From Mycoplasma sp. OR1901 (GTDB lineage Bacteria; Bacillota_I; Bacilli_A; Mycoplasmatales; Metamycoplasmataceae): a DNA stretch of 64,000 nucleotides. The notes beneath the pieces were generated by a model. That model did no database searches. It was not told where the DNA came from and saw only the letters and a program-made list of their open reading frames with translations. Both the position numbers and the translations under genes were made by a program. The stretch lies in contig NZ_CP054666.1 in the NCBI RefSeq assembly GCF_013348745.1, forward strand, positions 62,001 through 126,000, in the 5' to 3' direction. This document shows, piece after piece, positions 9,792-22,900 of this stretch (position 1 is the stretch's first letter; each line of letters starts with the position of its first letter).

Positions 9792-10979
9792 TTATTTAAC
9801 GATTTTTGTTACTGAACCAGCACCAACTGTACGTCCACCTTCACGGATTGAGAATTTTGTTCCTTCTTCAACAGCGATAGGAGCGATTAATTCAACAGTT
9901 AAGTTAACGTTTTCTCCTGGCATAACCATTTCACGTCCATCTTCAAATACAACTCCACCTGTTACGTCTGTTGTACGGAAGTAGAATTGTGGTTTATAGT
10001 TTTTGAAGAATGGTGTGTGACGTCCACCTTCTTCTTTTTTAAGTACGTAAATTGCAGCTTCGAATTTTGTGTGAGGAACGATTGAACCTGGTTTAGCTAA
10101 AACTTGTCCACGTTCGATGTCTTCACGGTTAACTCCACGAAGTAATAATCCAGCGTTATCCCCTGCAAGTGCTTGTTTTAAGTTTTTACGGAACATTTCA
10201 ATTCCTGTAACAACTGTTTTTTTAGTTGCGTGTAATCCAACGATTTCAACTTCTTCGTTTAAGTTAAGTGTTCCACGTTCTACACGTCCTGTAGCAACTG
10301 TTCCACGTCCTGTAATTGTGAAAACGTCTTCAACAGCCATTAAGAATGGTTTATCGAATTCTTTAACTGGTGTTTCGATGTATGAATCAACAGCGTCCAT
10401 TAATTCCATAATTTTTTCTTCGTAGTGAGAATCACCTTCTAATGCTTTTAAAGCTGATCCACGGATGATTGGAGCGTTATCTCCATCAAATCCGTATTCT
10501 GAAAGAAGTCCACGAATTTCCATTTCAACTAATTCGATCATTTCTTCTTCACCTTCTAACATATCGCATTTGTTTAAGAAAACAACGATACGAGGAACAC
10601 CAACTTGTTTAGATAAAAGAATGTGTTCACGTGTTTGAGGCATAGGTCCATCTGTTGCAGCAACAACTAAGATAGCACCGTCCATTTGTGCAGCCCCTGT
10701 AATCATGTTTTTAACGTAGTCAGCGTGACCAGGACAGTCAACGTGTGCGTAGTGACGTGACATTGTTTGATATTCGATGTGTGATGTGTTAATTGTAATC
10801 CCACGTGCTCTTTCTTCAGGAGCGTTATCGATAGAAGCGTAATCACGAGCTTCTGATAATCCTTTTTTAGCTAATACTGTAGCAATAGCAGCTGTTAATG
10901 TTGTTTTACCGTGGTCAACGTGACCGATTGTTCCAACGTTAACGTGTTCTTTACTACGATCAAAATCTAATTTTGCCAT
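9792..10979 (-). CDS. tuf: Translation elongation factor Tu
   Basis: A 395-aa full-length EF-Tu with no TGA codons. G1 is GHVDHGKTT at residues 19-27, the effector region [11 protein letters not shown] follows, G3 is [10 protein letters not shown]4 is NKCDML, and domains 2 and 3 include [13 protein letters not shown] and [11 protein letters not shown]. It delivers aminoacyl-tRNA to the ribosome as a GTP complex; in mycoplasmas it is also found on the surface. AAAGGATTTAAAAT precedes the ATG. It is monocistronic and placed between two large surface-protease genes. Codon choice is richer in G/C third positions than its neighbours, as expected for a very highly expressed gene. Confidence 0.99.
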   Translation of the reverse strand: MAKLDFDRSKEHVNVGTIGHVDHGKTTLTAAIATVLAKKGLSEARDYASIDNAPEERARGITINTSHIEYQTMSRHYAHVDCPGHADYVKNMITGAAQMDGAILVVAATDGPMPQTREHILLSKQVGVPRIVVFLNKCDMLEGEEEMIELVEMEIRGLLSEYGFDGDNAPIIRGSALKALEGDSHYEEKIMELMDAVDSYIETPVKEFDKPFLMAVEDVFTITGRGTVATGRVERGTLNLNEEVEIVGLHATKKTVVTGIEMFRKNLKQALAGDNAGLLLRGVNREDIERGQVLAKPGSIVPHTKFEAAIYVLKKEEGGRHTPFFKNYKPQFYFRTTDVTGGVVFEDGREMVMPGENVNLTVELIAPIAVEEGTKFSIREGGRTVGAGSVTKIVK

Positions 10980-11031
10980 ATTTTAAATCCTTTCTAAAAT
11001 TTAATTATAATATACTAATTTGTAAATATTT

Positions 11032-11095
11032 GTTTTAGCGCTAAAACCACCTTAGTCTAGCCTTTCAACTAGAACCCGTCCTTAATTTGTTAGCA
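11032..11095 (-). promoter_or_regulatory. Palindromic, GC-richer island upstream of tuf
   Basis: About 50-110 nt before tuf lies a block of unusually high G+C. It holds a 16-bp perfect palindrome (GTTTTAGCGCTAAAAC, 11032-11047) and a second small hairpin, CTAG arms around TTGAAAGG (about 11055-11075, minus sense). A TATAAT-like -10 lies closer to the gene (near 11003-11010), so the island is either the promoter/operator region or the leader from a more distant promoter. Confidence 0.45.
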
Positions 11096-11220
11096 AAAAT
11101 ATTTTACCAAAAATAAATAAAATAAAGTTAATTTTTAATTTGCTTTTATTTTTTATATTTTAACATATTTTTAAAAATATTATTTTATATTATATATAAC
11201 TTGAAAATAGCATTAAAAAT

Positions 11221-11246
11221 AAGCACAATCGTTTTTGATTGTACTT
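11221..11246 (-). terminator. Terminator of the zinc metalloprotease gene
   Basis: ACAATC-N6-GATTGT with extra flanking pairs (AAG/CTT) and a following ATTTTTA on the minus strand, about 20 nt after the TAG stop. Confidence 0.75.
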
Positions 11247-11264
11247 ATTAATATTTTATTATTT

Positions 11265-14200
11265 CTATTTATTTGCTTTAAAAATGCTTGTTCTAAAGTT
11301 ATCTGTTTGTAAGTTAAATTGTGTTAATATATCTTTTTTAACTGATTCTCTCTTAATAAATCCAAATTTTGGTTTTAGTAAGTCATCATTTATAGCAATT
11401 CTTAATAGATCTTGAATTTCTTTTGCATTTGTTAATTTGTATGCTTTATTGTTATAAGTTACTGTAATAGGATTAAAACTATCTTTTTTAGCTAATCTTT
11501 CTTGATACATTGCTTTTCTAAAGTCTGAATATTTATTGTATTTTGATCCAAAAATATTTTTGTAAACATATGTATCTGATAATATTTCGCCTTGTTGCAA
11601 TCCTTTTTCTAAAACATTAGATGTATATTTTACAAATCCGTTATCTCAACCGTATTCTGCTAATAATTCAAATGCATTTCTTCTAAATGTTAAACCACCT
11701 GTTACACCTTTGTCGTTTTGATATGCTGCGTAAATAGGATCGAACATAGAAATTCAGTAGTAGTTAAAATCGTTATCACGAACCGCTAGTTTCTTATCGA
11801 TACCAACGTTAAATTTGTTTCCTTTGAAAATAATATTTTTATCTATTAAGTCGTTTAATGTTCTTAATGAAGAAATATCTTCGATTGTTGCATCAACTCA
11901 CTTATCGTTTGCGTGGTGATATCCTTTATCAATATCATTTGCAGTAATTTGTTTTCCATCAATTGTTCTATAGAAGTTTCTATCTGTTTTCATATCGTTT
12001 GTATCTAGAGACATTTCTAATTTTGCGAAGAATTTAGATTTAGCATCTTCATTCATTGATAACAATACTTCAGCTTCTAATCCGTCAATTAAATATGTAA
12101 CGTCAAATAAGTTATGTAAGTATGTTTGGAAATCATTTTTATCGTTGAATCTACTAATGTTATTGTTTGTTGTTACAGGACCGTTTATTTCTTCTATGAA
12201 ATTAAATCCGTAGAAGTATGCATCTTTACTTGAAACTGATTCAAATAACCCTAAAGCAAATGCTTCTGGACCTTGACCTGGTCTATATTCATTATTTTGT
12301 AGTCATGTTTTTCTATCGTACGCGTGAGTTAATTCGTGTGTTATTGTAACAGCACCTTCAGCTTCCAACATGTTTACACTATCTAATTTTATAAGTTTTG
12401 TAAATTGGTTGGCGTAACCAGATTCTTTACGTGGAGATTGGTTGTAATATCTTCCAATTGGTCCGAAGAAATCGTTTATTGCAGTGTAATTTTGGTCAAA
12501 TGCAGACGCTCATCTACGTTTAATATCTCAACCATCATGAATAGGTTGACCATTTTCGCTTGATAGAACTCAATAACCATCAAATACTTCAACTATTGTA
12601 TTTTCTAATTCGTTTCTACCTGCTTCGTTAGAAATAGAGTATAGAAGTTCTGTGAATTTCATGAATTTTTCAGCACTAACTCTTATTTTGTTTTTTGTTT
12701 TTTCTAATTCAACATCGTATTGTTCTTTATCGTGTCATATTTTTTCGTCAATTGATCTACCGTAACCACCAAAATACATTGTTGCAAGTGTTGAAATAAC
12801 GTATACGTTATCTTCTTTTAAGTTTAATAAAGGTAAGATAAATCTGTTTGCACTTGCTTTTTTCTTTAATTTTGAGTAAAGCGAAATATCTAATGTATCA
12901 AATTTTGTTGATTTAAGTTCGTAAATATATGCTTTTGATGATTCTTTTAATCATTCACCCATATTTTGATTGTTGTTAAATATTTCGTTGTTCATTTCTA
13001 AGAAATCAAATATAGTTCCTGATTTGTCTTTATTTAATTTCGCTAGATGTTTTTTGAATACTTCGTCATTATTTTGTAATAATAAATCTTTGAATTTTAA
13101 TGATCCTATTTCTTTTAATAAATCAATATTTTTAATATCTGAATTATAGAAATCAGGTCTAAATAACACTAAGTTTTTAATGTTGTATTTACCAAATTGT
13201 ACTTTATATAATCTATCTAGATATGTTAAAGCAAGCATAATTTGATGTTTATTATCTAAAATTTCTTTTTTAATTACACTTCTAATGTTTTCGTTAGAAT
13301 AGTCTGCAACATTATAGTTAGCAATTATTGATTCTAAGTAATCTTTTATATTCTTTTTAACTGATGAAAATGCATCGTTTAAGTATAAATATTGCATTGT
13401 AATTTTATCTGTTTTATTTTCGGTATTGTACGCAGCAAGATCAACTAAAGTTTGAAATTCGTTTGAATTTAAATCTAATGAACTAAATTCTTGTACTAAT
13501 TCATTAATTAATTGATCGTTTTTATTTAAGAATTGTCTTGGTGAAAACTTAAGAACATTATTAAATGTATATTCATAAATGTTAGTATTTTCAAATTGTA
13601 CAGGAGCACTTAAGTCATAAACTTGAATAGTATTATCATTAAATTTAACAAATATTTTCTTAATTGCTTCTTTGTTGTATAAGTTTGTAGCAAAATTATT
13701 ATTTTCATCTAACGGAACTACATTGTTAATTTCTTTTGTGAATAATACATCTGAAGTACTTACTAAGTTACCTAACTCAACAATAGTATTTCTGTCGTGA
13801 AGTGGTAATAATTTAGCCATATTTTTGTATGCAACTTCTCTAGTATTATCATAATTATTTACTTTTGAGTAATTAACTTTATCGAAGTTATTTAATTTTG
13901 CTTCGTTTTTAATAATTCCTAAATCAAGTAGTTTTTGATGTACTTTATCTTTCGAAATATGTGTATCATCATTTATATTGTCCGTAACTATGTAGTTGTT
14001 TTCCATTGTAGTATCGTTTCAATTAGAGAAAATTTTATTATTATTGTCATTGTAGATTACATTTATTAAGTTTTCGTTTAAAACATCATAATTTCATGTT
14101 TTACCTAATAATAAACCAGTATTATTTTTTGTACTTTGGTTATTTGTAATTTCTCCTAAAAAATAGTTCTTATCTAATTTAACACCACCAATTGTTTGAG

Positions 14201-17045
14201 ATGTAAGTAATCCAAAATATTGACCAGGAGAACTAATACCATTAATTATAAAGTTAATATTTATTATATTTCTATTAAGTGATGCTTTAATAGGGTTATC
14301 TTTCGTTGTAAATGTTGAACCAAAAAGACCCCCAACATAATCGTTATTTTTTTGTACCGCTCTATAATTTACATTTGCATTAATTTCTAAATTATTAATA
14401 ATAAAATCTTTGGCAATAACCGCAAGTGCACCACCAGATTTTGTCAATTGGATAGTAGAGTTATCTATCTTAAAGTTTTCCAATGTTGCACCATGAATTT
14501 CATTGAATAATGGTTTATTTAGTCCGTGAATTGTGAATTTTTTGCCATCAACACTTTTTAGTTTACCGGTAAATTTATTAGTAATATATGAATCGCCATT
14601 TGTATTCTCTGCATATAAATCTGATCCTATTATAAATTCGTTAGATGGGTTTGCGTTTATTTTTGTCACCAACTGACTAAATGATGTTATAACAGAGTTG
14701 TCATTGATTATTTCTTCAACTGAAAAAGTAAAGTGTTCAATTGCATCGTTATTAGAGTTAAAATATGCTAATTTCTCGTTATTGACTGTTATATCGTATT
14801 TACCATTATTTCTTACTATTTGCTTAACTGGTAATTCGTAAACGAACATAGAATCTTGAATTTTAACTAAATAATTATTTTTATCTAAATCATTACCATT
14901 TAAGCCTGCAACTTTTGTGATTGCTCCATTGTTTATTTTAAATAATTCAACGCTTTTAATATCTTTAAAATCTAATGATTTTTTATTATATTCACCACTA
15001 AGGTTGTCCATTGCTTCCAATAATAACTCAGTAGATAATGCTACTTCTTCTTCTGTTGCGTTTTCGTTATTGTTTAACTCTTTAGAATTTGTTAATTTTT
15101 CATCAAAATCATTTTTAACATCATTATTTTTTTCATAAATATATGTTGACGATTTTTTCTTTTCTTCAGCTAATCTTACAGCTTCTATTAATTTAGATTT
15201 ATCTACAACTTTTTTAGGTTTCTGTTTGAAGTCAACATAGCTGTTAAACATACTTCCAGATACCACTTTAAAAAAGACAAAATCTCCTCAAATATTTTTT
15301 GATACGTCAACAATTTCGTTTAGATTAAATAAATTTGTTATTTCAACTCTTTCTGCTTCAAATAAATCACTTGGACTTTTTATTTTGAATAAAACTATAT
15401 CATTTTCTCTAAACTTTGTTTGCGCATTAGGATTTTCTATCGTTTGTCCTGATTGGTAAATATAAAGTCTACTTCCATCATTGTTTTTATTTACAAATAT
15501 AGTTATATTTTGTTGCCCTGAATTTTCTCTATTTTTAAATGTAACATTTACATTCTTACTTTCGTTCATTGTTATATCAATAAACGCTTTCGAATCATCT
15601 ATATTTGCTAAGTTGTCTTCTCCATTTATTGTTAATGTAGATACTTCTTGTCCTGATGGGATATCGAAAAATACTCTTACTACTTTATCTCCAAGAATAT
15701 TTTGAAGATCTATATCACTTGATGTAACTAAACCTTCACCTAATGTAAGGCTATATTTTTTTAAAGCTGTAACTGCATCTTTGAATTTAACACTTATTTC
15801 TGTATTGTTTTTAATGTTAAATACAAATTTATTTTCACTTGTTACTTGTTTTCTTTTGTTTGAACCATTAACGATTAATTCATCAATTTTTTTACCTTCT
15901 GGTACATTTATATTAATTGTAACTTCATTATTATAAGGAATTTCTGTTTTATTAACGTTTGTTTCTAATGATAATTCTGTACTGTTTAATGTTAAAGAAT
16001 ATTTATTTAATGAATATGTAGCACTAACGTTGTGAGTGTCTTTATTTGGTGTAAAGCTAAATTGTCCATTTACAATTTCGCTAGTTTTATCAACACCATC
16101 GAACATTAATGTTTCTATATGGTTATTTGCTGGTATTTCTAAATTAAGTGTAACAATTTTATTTTGTTCTACTGTTTTGTTTGTTTCTGTAAATCCGGTT
16201 AATGTTAATGTTGATTCTTTTGCTTTTTCTTCTGGAATTTCTTTTTCTATTTCGTTTGTTTCACTATTATTTCCAGTGCTTCCAGAATCTGTACCTGTAT
16301 CGGTATCAACTTCACTACCTTCAGTTGAATCGCCACCATCGCCACCATTATTAGGTGTTTCTGGATCTACTGTATTTCCACCGTCTGTATTATTGTTAGG
16401 GTCAACCGGATCAACTTCTTTGTCTCCGCCTAAATCTGTAGTAGCTTCAAACACAATACTAATAACCGTATTTGAATTTATTTGAACATTAAACGAATCA
16501 TTGTTTACTTGATTTTTGTAATCTTGATTGTTTACTGTTAATGTTTGTATTTGTTGTCCGCTAGGCACTTGTATATTGAAATTTAAAATAGTATTTTCAA
16601 CAACACTATTTAAATTAATGTTTTCGTTTGTGACTGTAACATTATTAGGAACATTAACTGAATATTTACTTAAATCTACATAAGTTACTTCAACTTTTGT
16701 ATTTTTATCTTTTATCACTCAATTAAAGGTATTTTCGTTTGATAAAGTTATTGTTTGAACTTTGTCATTGATACGAATTTCAGAAACTTTTTTACCTGTT
16801 GGTATAACTAAAGCAAATTGAACCTGATCTCCTATAATGTGTTTTGTGTTTTTATCATTTGAAGATAAAGTTGCACCATTTAATGTAAATGTTGCATTTT
16901 GTTCATTATCTTTATTTGATGTTTGTTTTTTTGTATCTTTTTTAGTTAAAAGATGTGTTGTAACTCCTGCTACAGCACTTACTGATATTACTGATGCAAT
17001 TACGCTACCAATAACAATTTTTTTCTTTTTTTTGTTTAATGACAT
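11265..17045 (-). CDS. ZmpA/ZmpB/IgA1-protease-like (M26) zinc metalloendopeptidase, surface-anchored
   Basis: A 1926-aa protein with TGA read as Trp throughout. The N-terminal lysine block and hydrophobic segment (about residues 9-33) make a signal anchor without a lipobox. Residues about 60-480 hold at least five beta modules sharing P.G..I..L.VNG, with an Asp/Gly/Thr-rich linker inserted. The middle has a beta-helix-like stretch with the GLUG-type motif YVGGLFG (near 14330). The catalytic motif is HELTH: His1570, Glu1571 and His1574, with RPGQGPEAFALGL placing the likely third zinc ligand at Glu1594. Streptococcal IgA1 and Zmp proteases have this HExxH plus downstream Glu layout. Target unknown; antibody or mucin cleavage is inferred. 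AAGGAG precedes the ATG. Confidence 0.85.
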
Positions 17046-17112
17046 AAAACTCCTTATTTAATATAACTAATTATAGCATACAGAAAATTTCAACCCTTTA
17101 AATGTATATAAA

Positions 17113-17153
17113 AAGATAAAAAATTAAATTTTTCATTTTTTTAATTTTTTATC
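17113..17153 (-). terminator. Terminator after parC
   Basis: Long AT arms GATAAAAAATTAA and TTAATTTTTTATC with a T-rich tail lie immediately after the parC stop; the symmetry could also stop plus-strand transcripts. Confidence 0.7.
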
Positions 17154-19715
17154 TTATTTTTTGTTTATGAGTTTTTCAACTCTACTTAATAAATCTGTAA
17201 GATTCTTTTCGCTTTGACTAATATTTTTTTCTATCTTTTCAACCTTATTATCGACGGCTTTAAGACTCTCATTACTAAAATCAGAATAACTTTTTAAATC
17301 ATAATCACAGTTTTTACGTTTGTATATACCTACATTATAGTTATCTGTGTTAATGATTTGCTGCTTGTTAGATGTTTTGTAAGGTGTTAAATCGTCTAAA
17401 TAAGTTCTATTATCATTAGTTTTGACTATTATCTTCTTATCATTATTTAAAATATTTAAATCAATAATATTTCCAAATGATTTGATGTCTATTATTTTTT
17501 TACCTTTGTTAGATTTTGAAATTTGTGGAATTTGACTTGAGTTCATTTTCACTATTTTTGCATCTTTAGAGATAAAAATTAAAGTATCTTCTTCATTATT
17601 AAGTGTAAAGTTTGCAACTTTATCATCTAAAGATAAATAAACACCTTTAACACCTTTAGCTTTAACACCTTGAACGCTAATATTTAGTTCAGAATATGAA
17701 GATACTAGTCCTTTTTCGGTAATAATTGTAATATTATTTTGATCATTACTTAAGTAAGAATTTACTAATAAATCATTATTTAAAAGGTTAATTGCAGTGT
17801 ACATTTTGTTTAATTTTTTAACCTCAAAATCACCTAATTTTGTTCTCTTAAAGTACCCATTTTTAGTACCTAAAACAACATTAAGTTTACTATTTCAATC
17901 TTTTATTTCAAAGACATTAATAACTTCTTCAGTAGGTCCAAGATTTACAATATCTCTTAATGAAGTTCCATAATCTTTTCATTTATTTTCATTAAGTTTA
18001 TATATTGGGACTATGGCATAATTACCATAATTTGTGAAAATTAATAAGTTATGCATTGTATTTGCTTTTTCGTAATACATTAAATTATCATCTTCTTTTA
18101 AATAGTAAGTGCTAATATTATTTGATTCGTATGTTTTTTCAGAAAATCTTTTAATATATCCTAATTTAGAAACACCTAAATAAACATCTTCCTCTTTTAT
18201 TAAATCAATTTGATTATAAGAAACATCAAATTCATTTTTTTCGATTTTAGTTTTTCTAGGAGTACCGAATTCTTTTTTGATTAAAAGCAAGTTTTCAACT
18301 ATAAATTCATTAAATTTATCTTCATTGTTTAATAACAATTGAATTCTTTTAATTTCTTTTTCTAATTCATTTTTCTCGTTTAGATAAGCAACTTTATCAG
18401 TTTTACTTAAACGATAAAGTTTAAGTTCAGCTATCGCAGTTGCTTGTAAGTTTGTGAAACCAAAATGTTTAATTAAGTTTTCAATAACACCTGCTTTTGA
18501 ACCTTCAGAATTTCTAATAACTTTAATAACTTGGTCAGGGATTTCAGCTACTTTAATAAACCCTAAAACAATTTCATGTCTAAGTTGACTTTTTTCTAAA
18601 TCATAGGTAAGTGTTTTTGTTTTGATATCTTTAACATGAGTTATATACCCATTTAAAAGTTGTTTAAGGTTAAGGGTTTTAGGTTGGTCATTATCAATAG
18701 CTGTGTTGTTGTATGAATAACTAATTCTTAAATCAGTTTTAGTAAATAAGTATGATAATACACTATCTATGTTTACATCTTTATCAAGTGTAATTAAAAT
18801 ATTAATTCCGTTACGATCCGAACGATCTTTGATATCGATTACACCATCAATATCACCATTTGAAATTATTAAATCAATTTTATAAACTAATTCAGATTTA
18901 TTTATTCCAAATGGAATTTCGTTAATTTCTATAAATTGATTATTTTTTTCTGAATATGTTTTGTAATTACAGTATAAATAAATTCTTTCATTTTTGTTTT
19001 GTCCGTATTCAAAGGCTTCAACAATTCCGGCAGTTCCTTTAATAACTCCGCCAGTTGGGAAATCTGGTCCTTTAATGTATGCCATTAATATTTTTGTGCT
19101 TATTTGTGGGTTTTTAATAAGTTCAATTGTTGCATCTATAATTTCTGATAAGTTGTGTGGTGGCATTTCTGTAGCCATACCTATAGCAATACCCTTTGTA
19201 CCATTTACTAATAATGTTGGGAAAATAGAAGGTAAAATACTTGGTTCAGTTTCACTATCATCAAAGTTAGGAACAAAAGCAACGGTATTTTTCTTTAAGT
19301 CATTTAATATGTATCTTGCTACTTTTGAAAGTCTAACTTCAGTATAACGCATAGCAGCAGCAGGGTCATTATCCATTGAACCAATATTACCGTGCATATC
19401 TAGTAAAGGAATGTTAGATTTTCATCACTGGCTTAAGTTAACCATAGCTTCATAAACCGAACTATCACCATGTGGGTGATATTTACCAATTACATCACCA
19501 ACTATTCTAGCTGACTTTTTATAAGGTTTATCTGCGTCTAAACCTAAAACGAACATAGAGTATAAAATTCTACGTTGTACGGGTTTTAGACCGTCTTTTA
19601 CATCAGGAATAGCTCTATCTTGGATAACATATTTAGAGTACCTTTTAAACCTATCCGACATTATTTTATCTAATGATTCGTTAATTATATTTTCTACAAT
19701 TTGTTTATTTTTCAT
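17154..19715 (-). CDS. parC: DNA topoisomerase IV subunit A
   Basis: An 853-aa type IIA topoisomerase breakage-reunion subunit. ParC rather than GyrA is favoured by [20 protein letters not shown] (GyrA normally has the HGDTAVYD form). The QRDR carries Ser and Glu at the usual quinolone positions, the sensitive pattern. The catalytic tyrosine is Tyr124 in [11 protein letters not shown]. Beta-pinwheel blades ([22 protein letters not shown]) form the C-terminal half. It works with ParE to decatenate sister chromosomes; parE is not in this window next to it. Several TGA(Trp) codons are needed for full length. It is divergent from the DUF31 gene at 19924. Confidence 0.96.
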
Positions 19716-19923
19716 ATTACCCCTTATTATTTCTAATTATATTATATTAGTTTATTTGATTTTACTAAAATAAGTGTTTTTTAAGTTCTTTTTTAGTTTT
19801 TAGGCTTGTATATTTTGTATTTCGATTTTTGATAAATAAAAATATATTTATAATTTGTAAAGCAAAAATGAAAGCTAAATTAATTTTTAAATTAAAAATA
19901 TAACTTTACAAAAAGGAAATATT

Positions 19924-22900
19924 ATGAAAAAAGTTAAAAAAATTTTTATTTTGGGTGCAAACATAATGTCGATAGGACTAGCACCTTTATTAATTTCTTG
20001 TTCAAGTGATAAAACTAATCAAAATGTTTTTAAAAACAAGAGAACAACTGAAGAAAATCAAAAAAGCAGTACAAGCAATAACGAAAAAATAAAAGAAGAA
20101 TCTAATGAATTAATTAATAAAATTAATGAGAGTTCTAATTCTGTAAACGAGGAAACTAAAAGCAACTCTAACCAAGAAATACATAATAATAATGACTTAA
20201 GTGATAATGCCTCAAATACACAAGATGAAAATGAACAAACTACGGGTTCTAATCAAAATGAATCTAATCATGAAGTTAAGAAGGAAACAAAACCAGATTC
20301 GGAACCTAATCCGTTTGATAATGAAAACTTAACTTCAAATGTTATTAAGTTTTCAAATTCAAACAGTGATTTAAATATTGAGTTGAAAAATCCATTATTT
20401 TATGTCGATTTAAGCCAAGAAAATATTTTAAATTCATTTAGAAACTACGCAATTCAAAAAGATGAAGAGTTCAAAAATATTAAATCTTTTGAGGCTGAAT
20501 CAAAAAATAAAAGAACACAAAACTATAATGAAACTAATGATTTTAGTGATTTTACTATTTCATATAACAAAGATTCTAATGAGTTAGATTTAACTTTTGA
20601 TAACTCTATTTCTGCAAGTGAAATAAGAGTTATGATTAAATCAACAAATTATTTAATGCCTTATTCTAAAATTTTTACTTCTAAAAGAAAAGAAGCTAAC
20701 AAGTTTGTGTTTGACTTAAACGAACTTCCAAAACATATAAATAACTTTATTATTACTTCTTATGCTTCTACAAATAATGCTTATTCATTGAGTAATAATC
20801 CAAAATACGAATTTGCAAAAGAGTTCAAATTTAATAGTTTGAATTTAGATAAGTTTAATGCTTTTAGAAAAAATGACCAGCTTTATGGTTCTATTAAATT
20901 TAATATTGATGAAACAAATAAAGATTATTTATATCAAAAGACCTTTGCGTTGACTTTTTCACCTGTTCTAAACAATCAAAATGATGTATTCAAAAGACAA
21001 ATGTTATTTCCGCCAAGAGTAATTTATGTTAAAAATTATCAATTAGATAAATTTGAATTAAACAAATTGTTCAAACATGTTGAATACAAGTTAGATAAAA
21101 TTGAAATTTTAGAAGGCGACTCTAAAATAAAAACTGATATTAATGTTAATTTAGAAAATGCAGTAAATAATATTTTTGTGGATAATTTAGCTCTAAAAGA
21201 TTATGATGATAATTACTTTTTAAGTAGAAATCAACTTATAGCTAAAAACCAAGTTGATTACACTTATAAAGATAATTCTGAGTTATCTCAATTGGTTGAT
21301 TCGCAGTTAGACACATATTTTAACTTTACATTTGAAAATAACTTTAATAAGTATGATTTTAATTATGAAAAACAAAATCTTAATATTTTAAAGGATGGAG
21401 AAAGATATAAACTAATTCCATTTTTAGGTAAAGATTATGTACGTAATAATTACTTTAAACTATCCGAAAATAATACTATAGCGACTCTGGGAAAAAGATT
21501 TATCTCTATATGAATTTAAAGATACTGACTTAAGCAAAATAATAGTTACCTTTGCTTTTGAATTTGATCCATATCAAACTAACCCAAGACATTTTGGTGA
21601 AGTACAAAAAGCTAGATCTATTTTAAAAATTTCTTATCCATTATTAGAAATATTAAATAGTAATAAAATTAGCAATCCACATTTAGATATTACTTACATT
21701 GGTGAAAATACACAAGTTTCAAAAAATGTTTTAAACTACATACATAATAATTATGATTTTTCAATCGATATATCTAAAAAAGATAATGAAAACAAACTAA
21801 ATGACGTTATTTTAAAACTTAAAATAACTTCAAAAGAATTAAAAAATAATTTTAAACCTAAAATGTATGAAGTTGCTTCACAGCATAATAACGATTATCA
21901 AGAATCGGCTTTTATAGGTAACAGTTATATGTTTATTCATCGTTTTCAAAAAGTAAATGAGAATATATCAGAGTATATTAGTTATCGTTCATCAAAAGTT
22001 GATCAACTCTCAGAAAATAAGCTAACAAAGGCTAATTTAGATAATGCTTATTACCCTAATATTGATTATCGACTAAAGAGTGCTGATCCACTAACATTTG
22101 CAAAAAGATTAACTAAAGAAGATGAGACAAATGGAATTAAAAATGTTAGATCTAGATCTTTTGCTATTGATAGTTACAATGGTGGAAGTTGAAGTGTTAT
22201 TGGTAGAAGTAATAAAAAAGACTATAGATTTTATGTTTTAACTAATTCACATGTTACAGCACCGATTATCGTTGGTGAAACAAATAATTTTATTAAAAAC
22301 TTATTTGAAAGCCCTTGAGCTAAAGAACCTAAAGTAGATAGTATTTTAGTGCCTACTTTAATTGGTAAAAATGATATGGAAAGTAATAATAAAAAACCAT
22401 ATTATGAGTTTAATAAAATTTATGGTGTAGATGATAAAAACAATGTTAATAGATTATGATTTACTAATTTAAAATTTAGTTCTAATGATTATATTTCAGC
22501 TAATAACATTGAAAATCTATATCTTTTCAATAAAAACAAAGAAGAAGCAAGATCTATTAATGAAGTTATTGGGAGAATAAAAATTCCATTAGAAGATCAA
22601 ATTAGTTTTAAAGTTATTAAAGATTTTAGAATTAAAGATGAAAAAGTTAACGGCAAGTCAATAAATGAAAACTTACGTTATTTACATGGTAAACAACTAG
22701 ATAATGAAGGTAATTCATTACTCGAAAGAGATAAAAATAATAATATGGACTTAAGTATAGCCGAAATTGACTTTAGTTTCTTTTTCAAGAATTTTAAAGA
22801 TCAAAAAGGTCAACAGAACTATACTTTTAATGGATATACACTTAAAAATAGTGAAAAAGCAGTTGTAGATTTTATTCTTAACTTAGAAGATTTAAAACCT

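Noticed and set aside
11032-11095. T-box riboswitch before tuf
   Set aside because: GGTGGT followed by GCGC recalls a T-box, but the AACC-type antiterminator, specifier loop and a following terminator are missing.
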